Below are positions 33,268 to 43,270 of a DNA stretch of 64,000 bases, piece after piece. Position 1 is the first letter of the stretch. Each line of letters begins with the position of its first letter. The position numbers and the translations under genes were made by a program. The DNA lies in NCBI RefSeq assembly GCF_033439725.1, contig NW_026944391.1:558001-622000 (forward strand), read 5' to 3'. The notes beneath the pieces were generated by a model, which was not told where the DNA came from, made no database searches, and saw only the letters and a list, made by a program, of their open reading frames with translations. This DNA comes from Neurospora tetraspora. Lineage: Eukaryota; Ascomycota; Sordariomycetes; Sordariales; Sordariaceae.

Positions 33268-34747
33268 ATGTCGCTGTCCCGCAGTCCCTCTCCCGTCCCC
33301 GGTGGTGGCTGGGCGAGTCCAGGCCTTACAAACAACCTCAGCCCGAGCGGTCGATCGAGTCCTACCAAGGCTTACGCCGGATCCAACGGGACGCCCGTCA
33401 TGTGGGAAAGGCAAAAAAGCATGGGCGGCCCCGCATACCAGTCCTTCTCGACACAGAATCAGGGCTTCTTTAGCCGCCACATGCGTCGGATATCAAGTCA
33501 GCTGCCTCGATTCAAGGCCGACAACACCCATGGCGCTGAGAGAGAGAAGATTGGCCAAGGTCGATGGTCCGGCCTGAACATGCTGCGACTCGGCAGGATA
33601 CGAGGCATCACGGGGAGGATGAGCAGGAGGACCAAGATGCTGCTAGCCTTTTTCCTCCTGTTCCTGCTAGGATACATCATCTTTTACAGCACTCGTGAGT
33701 TTATGCAACCCTCTCTTGAGAGACAGTGACCTAACATATCAAAAGCTCTGGTATACTACTACCGAAGAACATCATGGCTTGGTGGGGGTCAAAAATTCGT
33801 CATCATTTTGGCTGCCAACGTCGGCGGTGGTGTCATGGAGTGGAAGGGCGCCAGGGAATGGGCCATCGAGAGGGACTCGATCCGCAACAAGAAGAAATAC
33901 GTTGCCAAGTGGGGATACGATCTCGAGATTGTCGACATGAGCACCAAGAAACGCTATGCCCATGAATGGCGCGAGAGCTGGGAGAAGGTCGATTTCGTCC
34001 GCTCTACACTGAGAAAGTATCCCAAGGCAGAATGGTAGGTTCCCACTCTATTTGATGTATTTCCGTCGCTAACTTCTTCTCAGGGTTTGGTGGCTCGATC
34101 TCAACACCTTCATCATGGAGCCATCCAAGTCTCTACAGGACCATATCTTCGACCGCATCGAGGATGTCACCTACCGTGATATCACCGAGTACAATCCCTT
34201 GAACATTTCTCACCCCCCAGCCGACCCTTACCTCGACGAACTCTCGAAAAGCCCGATTGGAGATGGCAACCCGAACTCGATCCACCTCATGTTGTCGCAG
34301 GACTGCTCCGGATTCAACTTGGGTTCCTTCTTCATGCGCCGCGGCACTTGGACGGACCATCTGCTTGACGTTTGGTGGGATCCTGTTGCATATGAACAGA
34401 AGCACATGGAGTGGGAACACAAGGAGCAAGATGCTTTGGAGCAGCTTTACATTGCGCAACCCTGGATTCGCAAGAGCACGGCCTTCCTCCCGCAGCGCAT
34501 GATCAACAGTTTCCCTACAGGCGCCTGCTCCGAAAAGGGCACTGACCCGCGCATACACTACGATCAGAAGGATCGGGATTTCTTGGTCAACATGGCCGGT
34601 TGCGAATGGGGCCGCGACTGTTGGGGCGAGATGTACAACTTCCGCGAACTGAGCTATTACCTCAACCGGTCGTTGTGGGAACGCTTTAAGGAGGACCTCC
34701 TTTGCGGGATCTGGTTCAAGCTTACCGGCAAGAAGGTCAAGTTTTAA
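33268..34747 (+). CDS. GT34 alpha-1,6-mannosyltransferase, Mnn10/Mnn11-like
   Basis: Golgi type II membrane glycosyltransferase of family 34, the Mnn10/Mnn11 subunits of the mannan polymerase that extend the alpha-1,6-mannan backbone of cell-wall N-glycans. Exons 33268-33694, 33746-34034 and 34084-34747 encode 459 residues from the first ATG. An N-terminal cytosolic Ser/Pro-rich tail is followed by a basic stretch and one membrane anchor (KMLLAFFLLFLLGYIIFYST, about residues 123-142). The catalytic domain includes KFVIILAANVGGGVMEWKGA, and WVWWLDLNTFIM, where the DxD-type metal motif reads Asp-Leu-Asn. CSGFNLGSFFMRRG and GCEWGRDC follow. Mnn10 and Mnn11 cannot be separated by eye. An in-frame upstream exon may extend the N-terminus. 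Confidence 0.87.
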
Positions 34748-37376
34748 GACACATCACCTACAGTCTTGAAACCCTGATGCGAACGACACGACACTCACGA
34801 CGTTTCTATTCGATCGCTGGAAGTTAAGGTCGTGTTGAGCACCCCACGGTACGCCGCCAGCAACTAGAGGTGGTTTGGCCGATAAATGGCAACACTACGT
34901 CCATAATCAAGTTACTTCCTACGTTGTCTTTATATAATTCTGTATACCCCAATCTTGTATACGACTATCACATCAAAATGAGGGATGTTTGAGGATGGAG
35001 ATTCCCTATCTCATTGCTGGAAGAAGAATTTATCATGATAATGTTTTGTTATCCCCTTCTATTTCCATTTCACTTCGGCTTACTGATCTGAGTCGTGCCT
35101 GCCAATGGGCGGTTTGATCTATCGGGTGTGTCTTCTCATCTTAGACTTATGCATGGGGACGAATAATGATTGTCACGTCCGACGCCAAGTCCTCCTTGTG
35201 TTTCTGTTGCGAAGTCTTCACGCAGGCTGGAGTGACGGGAAAGTTTTGGCGCCAAGAGTTACGGACTTTACTATGGCTACACATATATCGCATTTGTACG
35301 AAGTAGACGAACCTACGCCAATGTTTGTTACTGCTAGGTATGGCAGAGGGAACAAGTATCAGCGGAGTGATATAGAGGCATATACAGGCGCATTGGCTAA
35401 ACGTATAGATACACTCTCTCATATGGATGGCAAAGCTCAGCGAGCTTAAAAGACACGACCACAGCATCGAGCTAGCTCAGGTTTCACTGCCGCAGATATG
35501 GCATGTAAGTCTGTTACTCGATGTCTTACACGAGCCTCGAGTTGATTAACAGAGTTCACGCAATACTACGACCCTGTCAAATCGGGCGCACCAACCGCTG
35601 GAAGCAAGTTGACGCGAGATTTGGACATCTTTTTCGGGTTTTGGACTCCGCTGCCAAATGCTGTGTGATGAGTGTTACCTATACGGTTATACACTGATGA
35701 TGACCTGCAGGTACGCTTTTCGAAGACAGGTTGACAGGAGGGTACCACAAGAAGATTGGATACGATAGGGTCATCAAAGAGGGGCCAGGGCACGTCTGAC
35801 AGGCTTACGATTTTAGTCCTTTTTTTCCCGACGGCTTTCTCGTAAACAACTTGCCAAGGCAACAACTCATTACTGTGGCGCGAAGAGGTCATCGTTGACT
35901 AAGGCTGCCTCAGTGTCAGAGATATATACACCTTGGGGAATTCAAAGGAGAGCATGATGAATATACCCAAGATCGAGCAGAACAACAGCCTATCCAGAAC
36001 TTTTCGAAATTCCTCACCAGTGTCAAACACAGCATCTCTTTGTGAGCTTCATTCACTAATTTGCCAGAGGGTGCCAGAGGGAGGGTGCATTGGTGCAAGT
36101 AATGTAGTACCAACGTCCCCTCGTTAGAAGCAACGGGGGTCTAGACCGTCGACTAATAGCAAACTAACAACCAACAAGGCGACAAGGTGCCGACACCCCC
36201 ACGTGCTTGTTCCTCTTGTAGGGCGTTTTCGGCAACTCTAGCATTTTAAGGGACTCTGACCCCCAAGTCCAGGCCCCTGAAGAAGTTTGTAGTTCTACAC
36301 AGTAGATCACAGTGGCCGTGCGTCATAGCCAAGATTCCAAACAGTTCCTTTCGACAAACACGCAACAAGAACATCTCCAACTTCATTTGTTTTGGTGGTG
36401 GTGGGTAGACACTCCGGTAAAACAACGAAAATTGCTAACATGTTCATAGAATATCTAGCCGTTCGGAACGCTCTCCTTTCAAATCATGTTTCCAGCGGTT
36501 ATTGCGAAAACTCGCGGGGATGGCGAGTATCAAGATGTAGTGGTCGCTTGCCGTTGTTGACCTTATCATCTCCGCGCATGCGAGCGAGTGAACTCACGGC
36601 TTTATGGAGCTCAGAGATGAAGCGATCAACAGCTACGGGTAACTGGAAGATTAACCACGGGTACATATCATCTCGAGTTATCAGTGATATCCTTGGAGTG
36701 TTTCAATAGATAGCCGAGTGGCTATCCATTACCCACGGTACCGGTAGATCGATCAGTCATGGTTAGACCTTAAGCCGTCATGCATAGAAAGTTCAGGGTT
36801 GCTTCTACACGGCTGAATGCATATGCTTTGACTTCTACTCAAGCATAAGTAGAAATCAATTTCTTCAGCATCTCGTGAGCTTTTTCTCCATTGTTCTCAT
36901 TCTTTGCTGTTGGGTGCGGTTCGGTTCCAAGTTGGTTTGCCGTCTTTCAGAGTTTGTTTACCCCTGACTTTTCATGCTTTCATTCTTCCAAGGACAACAA
37001 CAACAAGGCGCTTATTTCTCCCTTGTAAAGTTTCTCTTTTTCTTAAAAGTTGCTCTTTGACGAGACTCGCATCAGAGCGGGAGACAAGGTTCTTGACGAG
37101 TGTCGACATATCAGTGCTGGTCACCTACGTTGCCACAATCTCGTTATTGCTTTCGGGCTGTCTGTCTGTTCTGAATAGCTTCTCCTTCTTCGGTGGCGGG
37201 CTGGACCGATTGTGTCTGGTTTTAACTTGAACATATCCTTCTTTTCTTGACAGGTAGATAGGAAACAAACATCGAGCCTGATACTCTTTTCACTATCCTC
37301 GACGACGTTGCTCTCACTTCACAGCAGTTCCCATTCCGCTTTCGAAAGACGAAGAAGACAACCAACCGTCGTCGCC
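34748..37376. other. gene-free region between GT34 and GH16 genes
   Basis: About 2.6 kb with no gene I can support. One two-exon reading (ATG 35427, intron from 35505) gives a protein-like peptide, but only by skipping the first AG acceptor, so I do not call it. The last 400 bp before 37377 is pyrimidine-rich and likely the glucanase leader. Confidence 0.45.
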
Positions 37377-38807
37377 ATGCCAATATTCCCCTTCGCACCC
37401 ACCACCGCTCTCGCCCTCCTCTCCGAGCGAGCAGCAAGCCCCCGACTTCCCGTACCACACGCAGCCTACAACTTCTCCTCCACTAACTCCTCCTCCAACT
37501 CCTCTTCTCCCTCTCCCTCCTCCAACTACACCCTCGTCGACCTCTTCAACGCCCAAAACTTCTTTTCCGAATTCGCCTTCTTCAACGGCCCCTCCGATCC
37601 CACCCACGGCTTCGTCCAATACGTCTCAGACTACCAAACCGCCACCGACACCGGTCTAGTCGGCTACGCGCCTGACGGCGTCATGTTGGGAGTCCATTAC
37701 ATCAACAAGTATATTTCTTCTTCTTTTTCTTCTTCCAAAAATGCTGCTTCACCCCACGGCCGGCCCTCGGTTCGCGTAACCTTCAAAAAGACTTACACGG
37801 AGGGATTGTTCATTGCGGATATCTATCATATGCCCTCGGGCCTCTACGATCACGATGACGACGGTACTTACAAGTCTTCCCGTGATGACTCCTCCTCCTG
37901 CGGCCTCTGGCCCGCCTTCTGGACCTTCGGCCCCAACTGGCCCGCCTCGGGCGAAATCGACATTCTCGAAGGGGTAAACACGCAATCAACAAACTCCATC
38001 ACCTTACACACCTCCGGGACAAAAAGCACCAAAAAAGGATCGGAGGGGGGAGGGACATGTAACATTTCCTCCACGGGTTCGTCGGCTTCGGATACCAAGC
38101 TTGCTGATGCGGATTGCGCGAGTAACACGGGGTGTAAGCAGGATACTACTACGGGACATGGGAGTAGTGATGGAGGAGTGGGAAAAAACGGAACGGGGAA
38201 TAATTATAGGGTTGGGTTTAATAAAGGCGGAGGAGGGATTTATGCTGTTGAGTGGTGGTCTTCTTCTGATGTTGTTGTTGTTGGGTCGGGTGATGGTGGT
38301 GGGAATCACGACTCGAGTAGTGGTGATGGTGGTGGTGAGAATAAGGATAAAGGAGGAGGATCAACAGGCTTCATCAAAGTCTGGTTCTTCCCGCGCGGAT
38401 CCGATCTGGCGACGAAACTAGCCGGAAACACAACAACGACAACTACTACTACTACTAGAGGGATTGCATCTTCCTATTCTTCCTCTTCGTCTAAGAACAT
38501 GACCGCAGGCGGTGTTGTTTCTTCTGCAACACCGGGGGCGGACCCGTCAAATTTCGGAACGCCGCTGGCCGCCTTCGTATTTGATCGTGGCTGTTCACTC
38601 CGGGACCATTTCAAGAACCACAGCATCGTTTTTAACACGGCGTTTTGCGGAGACTGGGCGGGCGCGGTATGGGATAAGAACCCGACGTGTAAGGGGTTGG
38701 CGAAAAAGTGTGAGGATTATGTGGGAGCGAATCCGGGTCAGTTCAAGGAGGCGTATTGGGTTGTCAATTCGATCAAGGTTTACCAGCGACACGGCAGGAA
38801 GAGTTGA
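37377..38807 (+). CDS. GH16 endo-beta-1,3(4)-glucanase-like protein
   Basis: Glycoside hydrolase family 16 enzymes cleave or transfer beta-1,3/1,4-glucans of cell walls. The single frame encodes 476 residues. The catalytic signature GEIDILEG lies at residues 192-199, giving the expected nucleophile Glu193, assisting Asp195 and acid/base Glu198; GLWPAFWTFGPNWP sits just before it. The last 100 residues (FGTPLAAFVFDRGCSLRDHF, NTAFCGDWAG) match the end of the GH16 fold of fungal mixed-linkage glucanases. The N-terminus (MPIFPFAPTTALALL) is a weak secretion signal, followed by a Ser/Asn-rich run. Two long Gly/Ser/Asp and Thr-run insertions (about residues 300-400) enlarge the domain. Start is the first in-frame ATG (context GCCATGC). 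Confidence 0.86.
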   Translation: MPIFPFAPTTALALLSERAASPRLPVPHAAYNFSSTNSSSNSSSPSPSSNYTLVDLFNAQNFFSEFAFFNGPSDPTHGFVQYVSDYQTATDTGLVGYAPDGVMLGVHYINKYISSSFSSSKNAASPHGRPSVRVTFKKTYTEGLFIADIYHMPSGLYDHDDDGTYKSSRDDSSSCGLWPAFWTFGPNWPASGEIDILEGVNTQSTNSITLHTSGTKSTKKGSEGGGTCNISSTGSSASDTKLADADCASNTGCKQDTTTGHGSSDGGVGKNGTGNNYRVGFNKGGGGIYAVEWWSSSDVVVVGSGDGGGNHDSSSGDGGGENKDKGGGSTGFIKVWFFPRGSDLATKLAGNTTTTTTTTTRGIASSYSSSSSKNMTAGGVVSSATPGADPSNFGTPLAAFVFDRGCSLRDHFKNHSIVFNTAFCGDWAGAVWDKNPTCKGLAKKCEDYVGANPGQFKEAYWVVNSIKVYQRHGRKS

Positions 38808-39284
38808 GAAAGGTAGGCCAAGAAGATTATGTCTTACTTTAGCATCAACTAGAAAGGGAGGTGAGAGGGCTTGGGAAATGACATTGGATAGACCTTGTTA
38901 TTAACTTGGCTGGCCTGCTGGTTATTCGATACCCGTTTGTTTTCCGCCACTTTCTTTCTCCATCAAATTTCCTTCATTTCTACTTCTACTTTGTTTCCCC
39001 GCTCCTTCCTGTTGGCATTGCATGAAGAACATGGAGTTGGTCATACGATCCCTAAGCGTAGTAGGCCGTCCTTCTGCGTACTTTGCGTGCTTCCATGACC
39101 ATCTTCACATCCAGATTACTGACTGACTCGACATACAACATATAACATAGTTAAAGAGCAAGAAATCTCACAGATCAGCAGATCAGTGAAGTGACGTACT
39201 CCCATATGGTCAAGGTTGGCAAACATTTTCTCTGCCCCGATATCTGTGATGTCGGAAATTCCACTCACAACCACTTCACCATTG
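38808..39284. other. convergent spacer GH16 / coiled-coil gene
   Basis: The 3' ends face each other across 477 bp. Expected content is two 3' UTRs; nothing else was recognised. Confidence 0.5.
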
Positions 39285-40838
39285 CTACACCTCAGCAAGT
39301 GCCATCGCAAATTGCGCCCAGGTCAATGCCTTTGAGATTTGGATAAACTTGTCCCCAAGGCGATGAGACGCCCTTCTCTGCGAGATATGATCTGGTAAAA
39401 GTTCCAACAAGCGCACTTGGAGATGGATCAGCTTCTCTGAACTATCGATGTCGTTGATGAACTTCCATATGAAGAGATACTCGGCTTTGGGAGGTTTTGC
39501 TTTGTATTCGTCGTTGTATTTCTTGAAGAGAAGCTTCATGTCTTGAACCTTGGGCCTGACAGGAGGCTGCTGACTGGGGCCAGCAGGAGGGGGTCCCATG
39601 TCTGCAACGGGGGCTTTCTGTTTCGTGGTGCCGGACTGCTTGGTCGTGGCAGATGATCGTTTCTCTGGGGCAGGAAGCGCTTTTCTCGCTTTGGCGGGAG
39701 GCAGCTGCTTCGTGCTCTCAAGAGGTTGCAGGTTCGAACTGACGGGAGGTAAGTCGACTTTCCTTCGCTTCGGGTTCGCTCTCTTCTTCGCCTGGGGCTC
39801 TGGACCCGTGAGGTCAGGTGCTGGTGGCAACGCTTTTCTTTTCTGTGTGGCTTTTGTCTTCGGAGCTGCCTTGACTAACTGGTTTGAGTTGCTATTGTCG
39901 GCAGTGTCTTGAGGAGATCTCCATGGTAGGTTGGTTTGGGGCGCTACAATTGTCAGAGATTTGGTTTGACTGTGGAAGGGAAGTAAAAACTTACCTGCTT
40001 CGATAAGTGGCACGTTCGCACCGCTCGCTTCTGTGGTTGGCGACTCCATAAGTCCCATGAAGTCGGCACGACGAGAAAGGAGCTGCTTCAAGAAGTCCAT
40101 GGCCTCATCCGGGGGTGCTTGACGTGGTGCTAGTGCCTTCTCTACTTCACTTTGGAAAGAGGACAGTCTCTCATCCGCCTGTGTTTGTTGTAGCTGGAGA
40201 TTCCTGACCTCTCCTTGCAGGCCTTCAAGTGTCTCGAGGAGGGATTTGTTTTGTTGTTGGACACTTTTCAAACCTCTCATGGCCCCGTCATGCTTTACGC
40301 CAAGGTCTGTCTTCAGGCTCGAGACTTTGTCGTCGAGATTGGACAGGGCATGGCCTGCTTGTTCCTTGTTCTGCCTGACATCACTTTCTAGTGCGGAAAG
40401 CCGGCTTGGAATGGGCTTGAGATCTCGAAGGAAACTGAAAATCTGATCATGGGTGGCCCTGAGCTCGCTGGCAGATGCTGTGCTGGCTTTCTCCTGGCGG
40501 GCATGATTCTGTTGTAGGGAGGTGATGGAGGCTTTGAGCTGGTCGAGCTTTTCAAACACGGTCTGCTTCAAATTGTCGACGATGTAGGTCTGATACTGGG
40601 CGCTCAAATAGCCGGCCCATCCGTCAGGAGAGTGTTCGTCGACCTCGTCTAGTTGTTCCTGGTCGAGGTCTGCTTCCAGATCGGGTTCGAGCAGTGACGA
40701 GGACCGAGAGGGTTGTGTCGAGGGTTGCGAGGGTTGGGAGAACAGTGAGGACTGTGAGCTGTCATTGGTACTGGCTGTTTCTTGAGACCATGAATGGTCA
40801 TTAAAGAAGGGTGAGGTCAGTCGTGATGCCGGAGCCAT
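39285..40838 (-). CDS. coiled-coil nuclear-type protein (function unknown)
   Basis: I do not recognise this gene. The continuous frame gives 517 residues; removing a consensus 51-nt intron (39944-39994: GTAAGT donor, CTGAC branch, TAG acceptor) gives 500. Residues 1-60 are Ser/Gln-rich and disordered and about 70-250 form a long coiled coil (heptads such as LKTDLGVKHDGAMRGLKSV). About 300-420 are basic and Pro-rich with likely nuclear localisation signals (AKKRANPKRRKV). The last 85 residues (MKLLFKKYNDEYKAKPPKAE onward to WAQFAMALAEV) look like a compact conserved domain. The layout resembles chromosome-associated meiotic coiled-coil proteins such as Mer2, but that is only a resemblance. Start ATG at 40838. 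Confidence 0.7.
   Translation of the reverse strand: MAPASRLTSPFFNDHSWSQETASTNDSSQSSLFSQPSQPSTQPSRSSSLLEPDLEADLDQEQLDEVDEHSPDGWAGYLSAQYQTYIVDNLKQTVFEKLDQLKASITSLQQNHARQEKASTASASELRATHDQIFSFLRDLKPIPSRLSALESDVRQNKEQAGHALSNLDDKVSSLKTDLGVKHDGAMRGLKSVQQQNKSLLETLEGLQGEVRNLQLQQTQADERLSSFQSEVEKALAPRQAPPDEAMDFLKQLLSRRADFMGLMESPTTEASGANVPLIEAGKFLLPFHSQTKSLTIVAPQTNLPWRSPQDTADNSNSNQLVKAAPKTKATQKRKALPPAPDLTGPEPQAKKRANPKRRKVDLPPVSSNLQPLESTKQLPPAKARKALPAPEKRSSATTKQSGTTKQKAPVADMGPPPAGPSQQPPVRPKVQDMKLLFKKYNDEYKAKPPKAEYLFIWKFINDIDSSEKLIHLQVRLLELLPDHISQRRASHRLGDKFIQISKALTWAQFAMALAEV
39944..39994 (-). other. in-frame, stop-free 51-nt intron
   Basis: The donor is GCAG|GTAAGT and the acceptor ATTGTAG|CG, with CTGAC shortly upstream of it. 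The length is a multiple of three and no stop occurs, so both spliced and retained forms are translatable. Confidence 0.65.
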
Positions 40839-41267
40839 TGGTTATCATAGAGTGGCTTCCGTGAGATGTCGAAGGTCAACTCTGGCTGATGATACGGGAG
40901 ATGGAAGGGGGAGGACGTAGGGTTGACCTTAACACAGAAATTGTGCGAACGACGCTGAAATTTCCAGTGAAAGCTTTGATTAGGAAGTTGCGACTCTGGC
41001 TGCTAACTGACGATACATATGGCAGGTGCGCCATGGTGGTGAGGTGCACCTTCCTTCATTCCTCCCTTGCCCAATTCTTGTCGTCCCCACTACCCATGTT
41101 TGAAAAGGCAAGTACCCTCCTCGGTTGTGCGCATGACGAGCAGAAGACGGTTGATGCCACTTGCATGGAAGTTGTTCTTTCCCATTCTCCGTTATTGCAC
41201 GCCGACACCGATACAGATTTTAAACCCAGGCAAAACATCATGTAGCCACCAGATGCCAACAACAGCA
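40839..41267. other. spacer, coiled-coil gene promoter
   Basis: A minus-strand tandem spacer of 429 bp. It holds the coiled-coil gene promoter and the 3' end of the DUF3500 gene. Nothing further was recognised. Confidence 0.45.
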
Positions 41268-42624
41268 TTATCCCTCCCACACATACTCCTGCTTCTCCCC
41301 TTCCAACAGCCCCCTCAACGCCATCCCATAATCGCCCGCATTCGGCGTCCTCAACAGCGTATGAACATGAAACTTGGCCGGCTCCTTATTCGTCAAGAAC
41401 ACACCACTATGGTGATCAAACTCGACAATCACCACCGGGTTCTGAATCCGATAATAAAACGCATCGTCATCACCAAACCCGCCAATCCAGCAGAAATACG
41501 TCTCCCCCTTATCGAACCACTCCCTAATCTGGCCTAAGCGGATCTCCCTCGCTTGCTTAGGCAGATAAAGCAGGTACTGCTCCAATATGTTTTCTACTAA
41601 CCTTTTTTGCTCACGAGTGAACTCGGCGACGGAAACCCCCTCGTACGGAACCACCCGGTTGTCCCGGTACGCGCCGCACAAGTGTCGCTGGTCGTCGTGG
41701 TTCCACCGACCCTTGGGCATGGCCGGGTCGTCGCGCAGGAGCTTGTACACCTGGGCTTTTGCCTGCTGCGCGGCCGAGAGGGATTGCATCAGTTGCAAGC
41801 CCAACTTCTCTTCCTCCTGGAGGATGCGGGTGCCCGCATAAGGGCTGCCGGCGTCGTCGATCAGGTTCGGCTCGGCGCCGGTGAACCAGGGCGAGATGAC
41901 CACTTGGGTTTTGTACAGGAACACGTTCAGACAAAGGTGGTGGCCATAAAACGAAAAGCCCCAGGGTTGGGTGGTGGAAGGGCCGGAGCCAAAGAGGACA
42001 AAGTTGTAACTGAACTCGTTGCAGACGCGCGGGGCTTGGACCAGGTCCCCCAGGAAGCCGTTGATGCGCATGGCGCCGAGGGCTTTGGCGTAGCCTTCGG
42101 GTGAGAGGGTGGATTGGAGGACGGCGAGGACGGCGTCACGGGTGGAGGAAGGGACCTCGTCGAGACGGATGCCCTTGTTGCTGAGCAGGAATTCGGGGTT
42201 GGACCAGGTGCGCCATTCGGGGGAGTCGATGTGGTAGGTCACTGCCGAGCGCTGTTGGGGGGTGAGGAGGGAAAGGAGCTTGTTGGTGGCGGAGACGATG
42301 GAGTCAATGGGCATGCCCTCGTCTTGGAGGGTGAAGAGGTTGGGACGGACGGTTCCTGGATTTTGTGTGCAAAATGTGTGTGAGCGAGTGAGACAACCTC
42401 TTCAAGGGGGTGAGCTAACCGTCGTTGGTGATTCCCTTGAAGGGATCTTGGAAGAGCTTTCTCCAGTGCAAGTAGAGGCCGTGTAGCCATGGAGGATTTC
42501 CTCCCTCGATGAACTCTTTTGCGTATTCATGGGCATCCTGCTTTTGCATAGTTGTGAAGCGTGGGATGCTTAGGTCTGGGAGGTATTGGCGATACTCGCC
42601 GCCATGGCCGCCGTCACTGACCAT
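41268..42624 (-). CDS. DUF3500 family protein
   Basis: Member of the DUF3500 family, found in bacteria and fungi, with unknown biochemical activity. Two exons (42624-42420 and 42355-41268, intron GTTAGC...CCAG) encode 430 residues. Family-typical stretches include FQDPFKGITNDG at the exon junction, LLSLLTPQQR, APRVCNEFSYNFVLFGSGP, WGFSFYGHHLCLNVF and the His-rich GHHL/FDHHSGV patterns. The later WNHDDQRHLCGAYRDNR and YFCWIGGFGDDDAFYYRI also fit. There is no signal peptide or membrane segment, so it is probably cytosolic. The conserved His/Asp clusters suggest a metal site, which is inference. Start ATG at 42624. Confidence 0.85.
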
Positions 42625-43270
42625 CTTAGTGGTGATACTTTGTGACCTTCAACGGCACTGGTCCGTAGTATGATGTTTAGTGATGTCAAGACGGGAGTTG
42701 GGGAGACGAGATGTTTTGAATCATCACAAACAATCCTCCCCAATGGGATAAACCACCCCATCATTCCCAAACAAAAAATATTGTGCCTGGCCCAGAGGCG
42801 GCGATTGAACTGTCACCGGATATCGGAGATATTAGCGGACAGTATCCCCTCCCCCGCACTCAACCGCCCCATAATTGCCTCTTACCCCGGGCTTTTCCCC
42901 GGTTTGGTGAGCTTGGGATGATCCGCTACAGCGGTTATGGCCAGGGGTCTTTTAACGACTGCCGGCATTGTCCACGTTTTCCCGTTCTCTGGATCTTTAT
43001 ATTACTCCTTGGAGCCATGGAAAAGAACGAGCGAGCACTAATACCTACGCTGAATCTTGCATGTTTTTCATTTTCTTCACTGAAAAACCCCTGGCATATT
43101 CTATCCTATCCTCTCCTATCCTATCCTATCCTACTCCCGCCCCTCACAAAGTTCCTTGCCCAGCTGACAACCCCATCCTCATCAATCACTTCCTCATACC
43201 AACATTTCTTGCCATTCATTGGACCCCAAGTTCCAATGACAGCACCAGAAAGGTCTTCCGGGTATGCATC
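42625..43270. other. spacer with (CCTAT)n microsatellite
   Basis: A minus-strand tandem spacer of 646 bp. It includes a pentanucleotide CCTAT run at about 43101-43134 close to the med16 3' end, and the DUF3500 promoter at the left. Confidence 0.6.

Noticed and set aside
35427-35671. Two-exon plus-strand reading (ATG 35427, GTAAGT at 35505) giving a protein-like peptide of about 64 residues
   Set aside because: It requires skipping the first AG for the next one 2 nt later (AGAG). The preferred AG gives a short nonsense tail. There is no supporting family.
35566-35892. 108-codon minus-strand ORF with ATG
   Set aside because: No recognisable domain and no leader or splice context. It competes with the opposite-strand reading.
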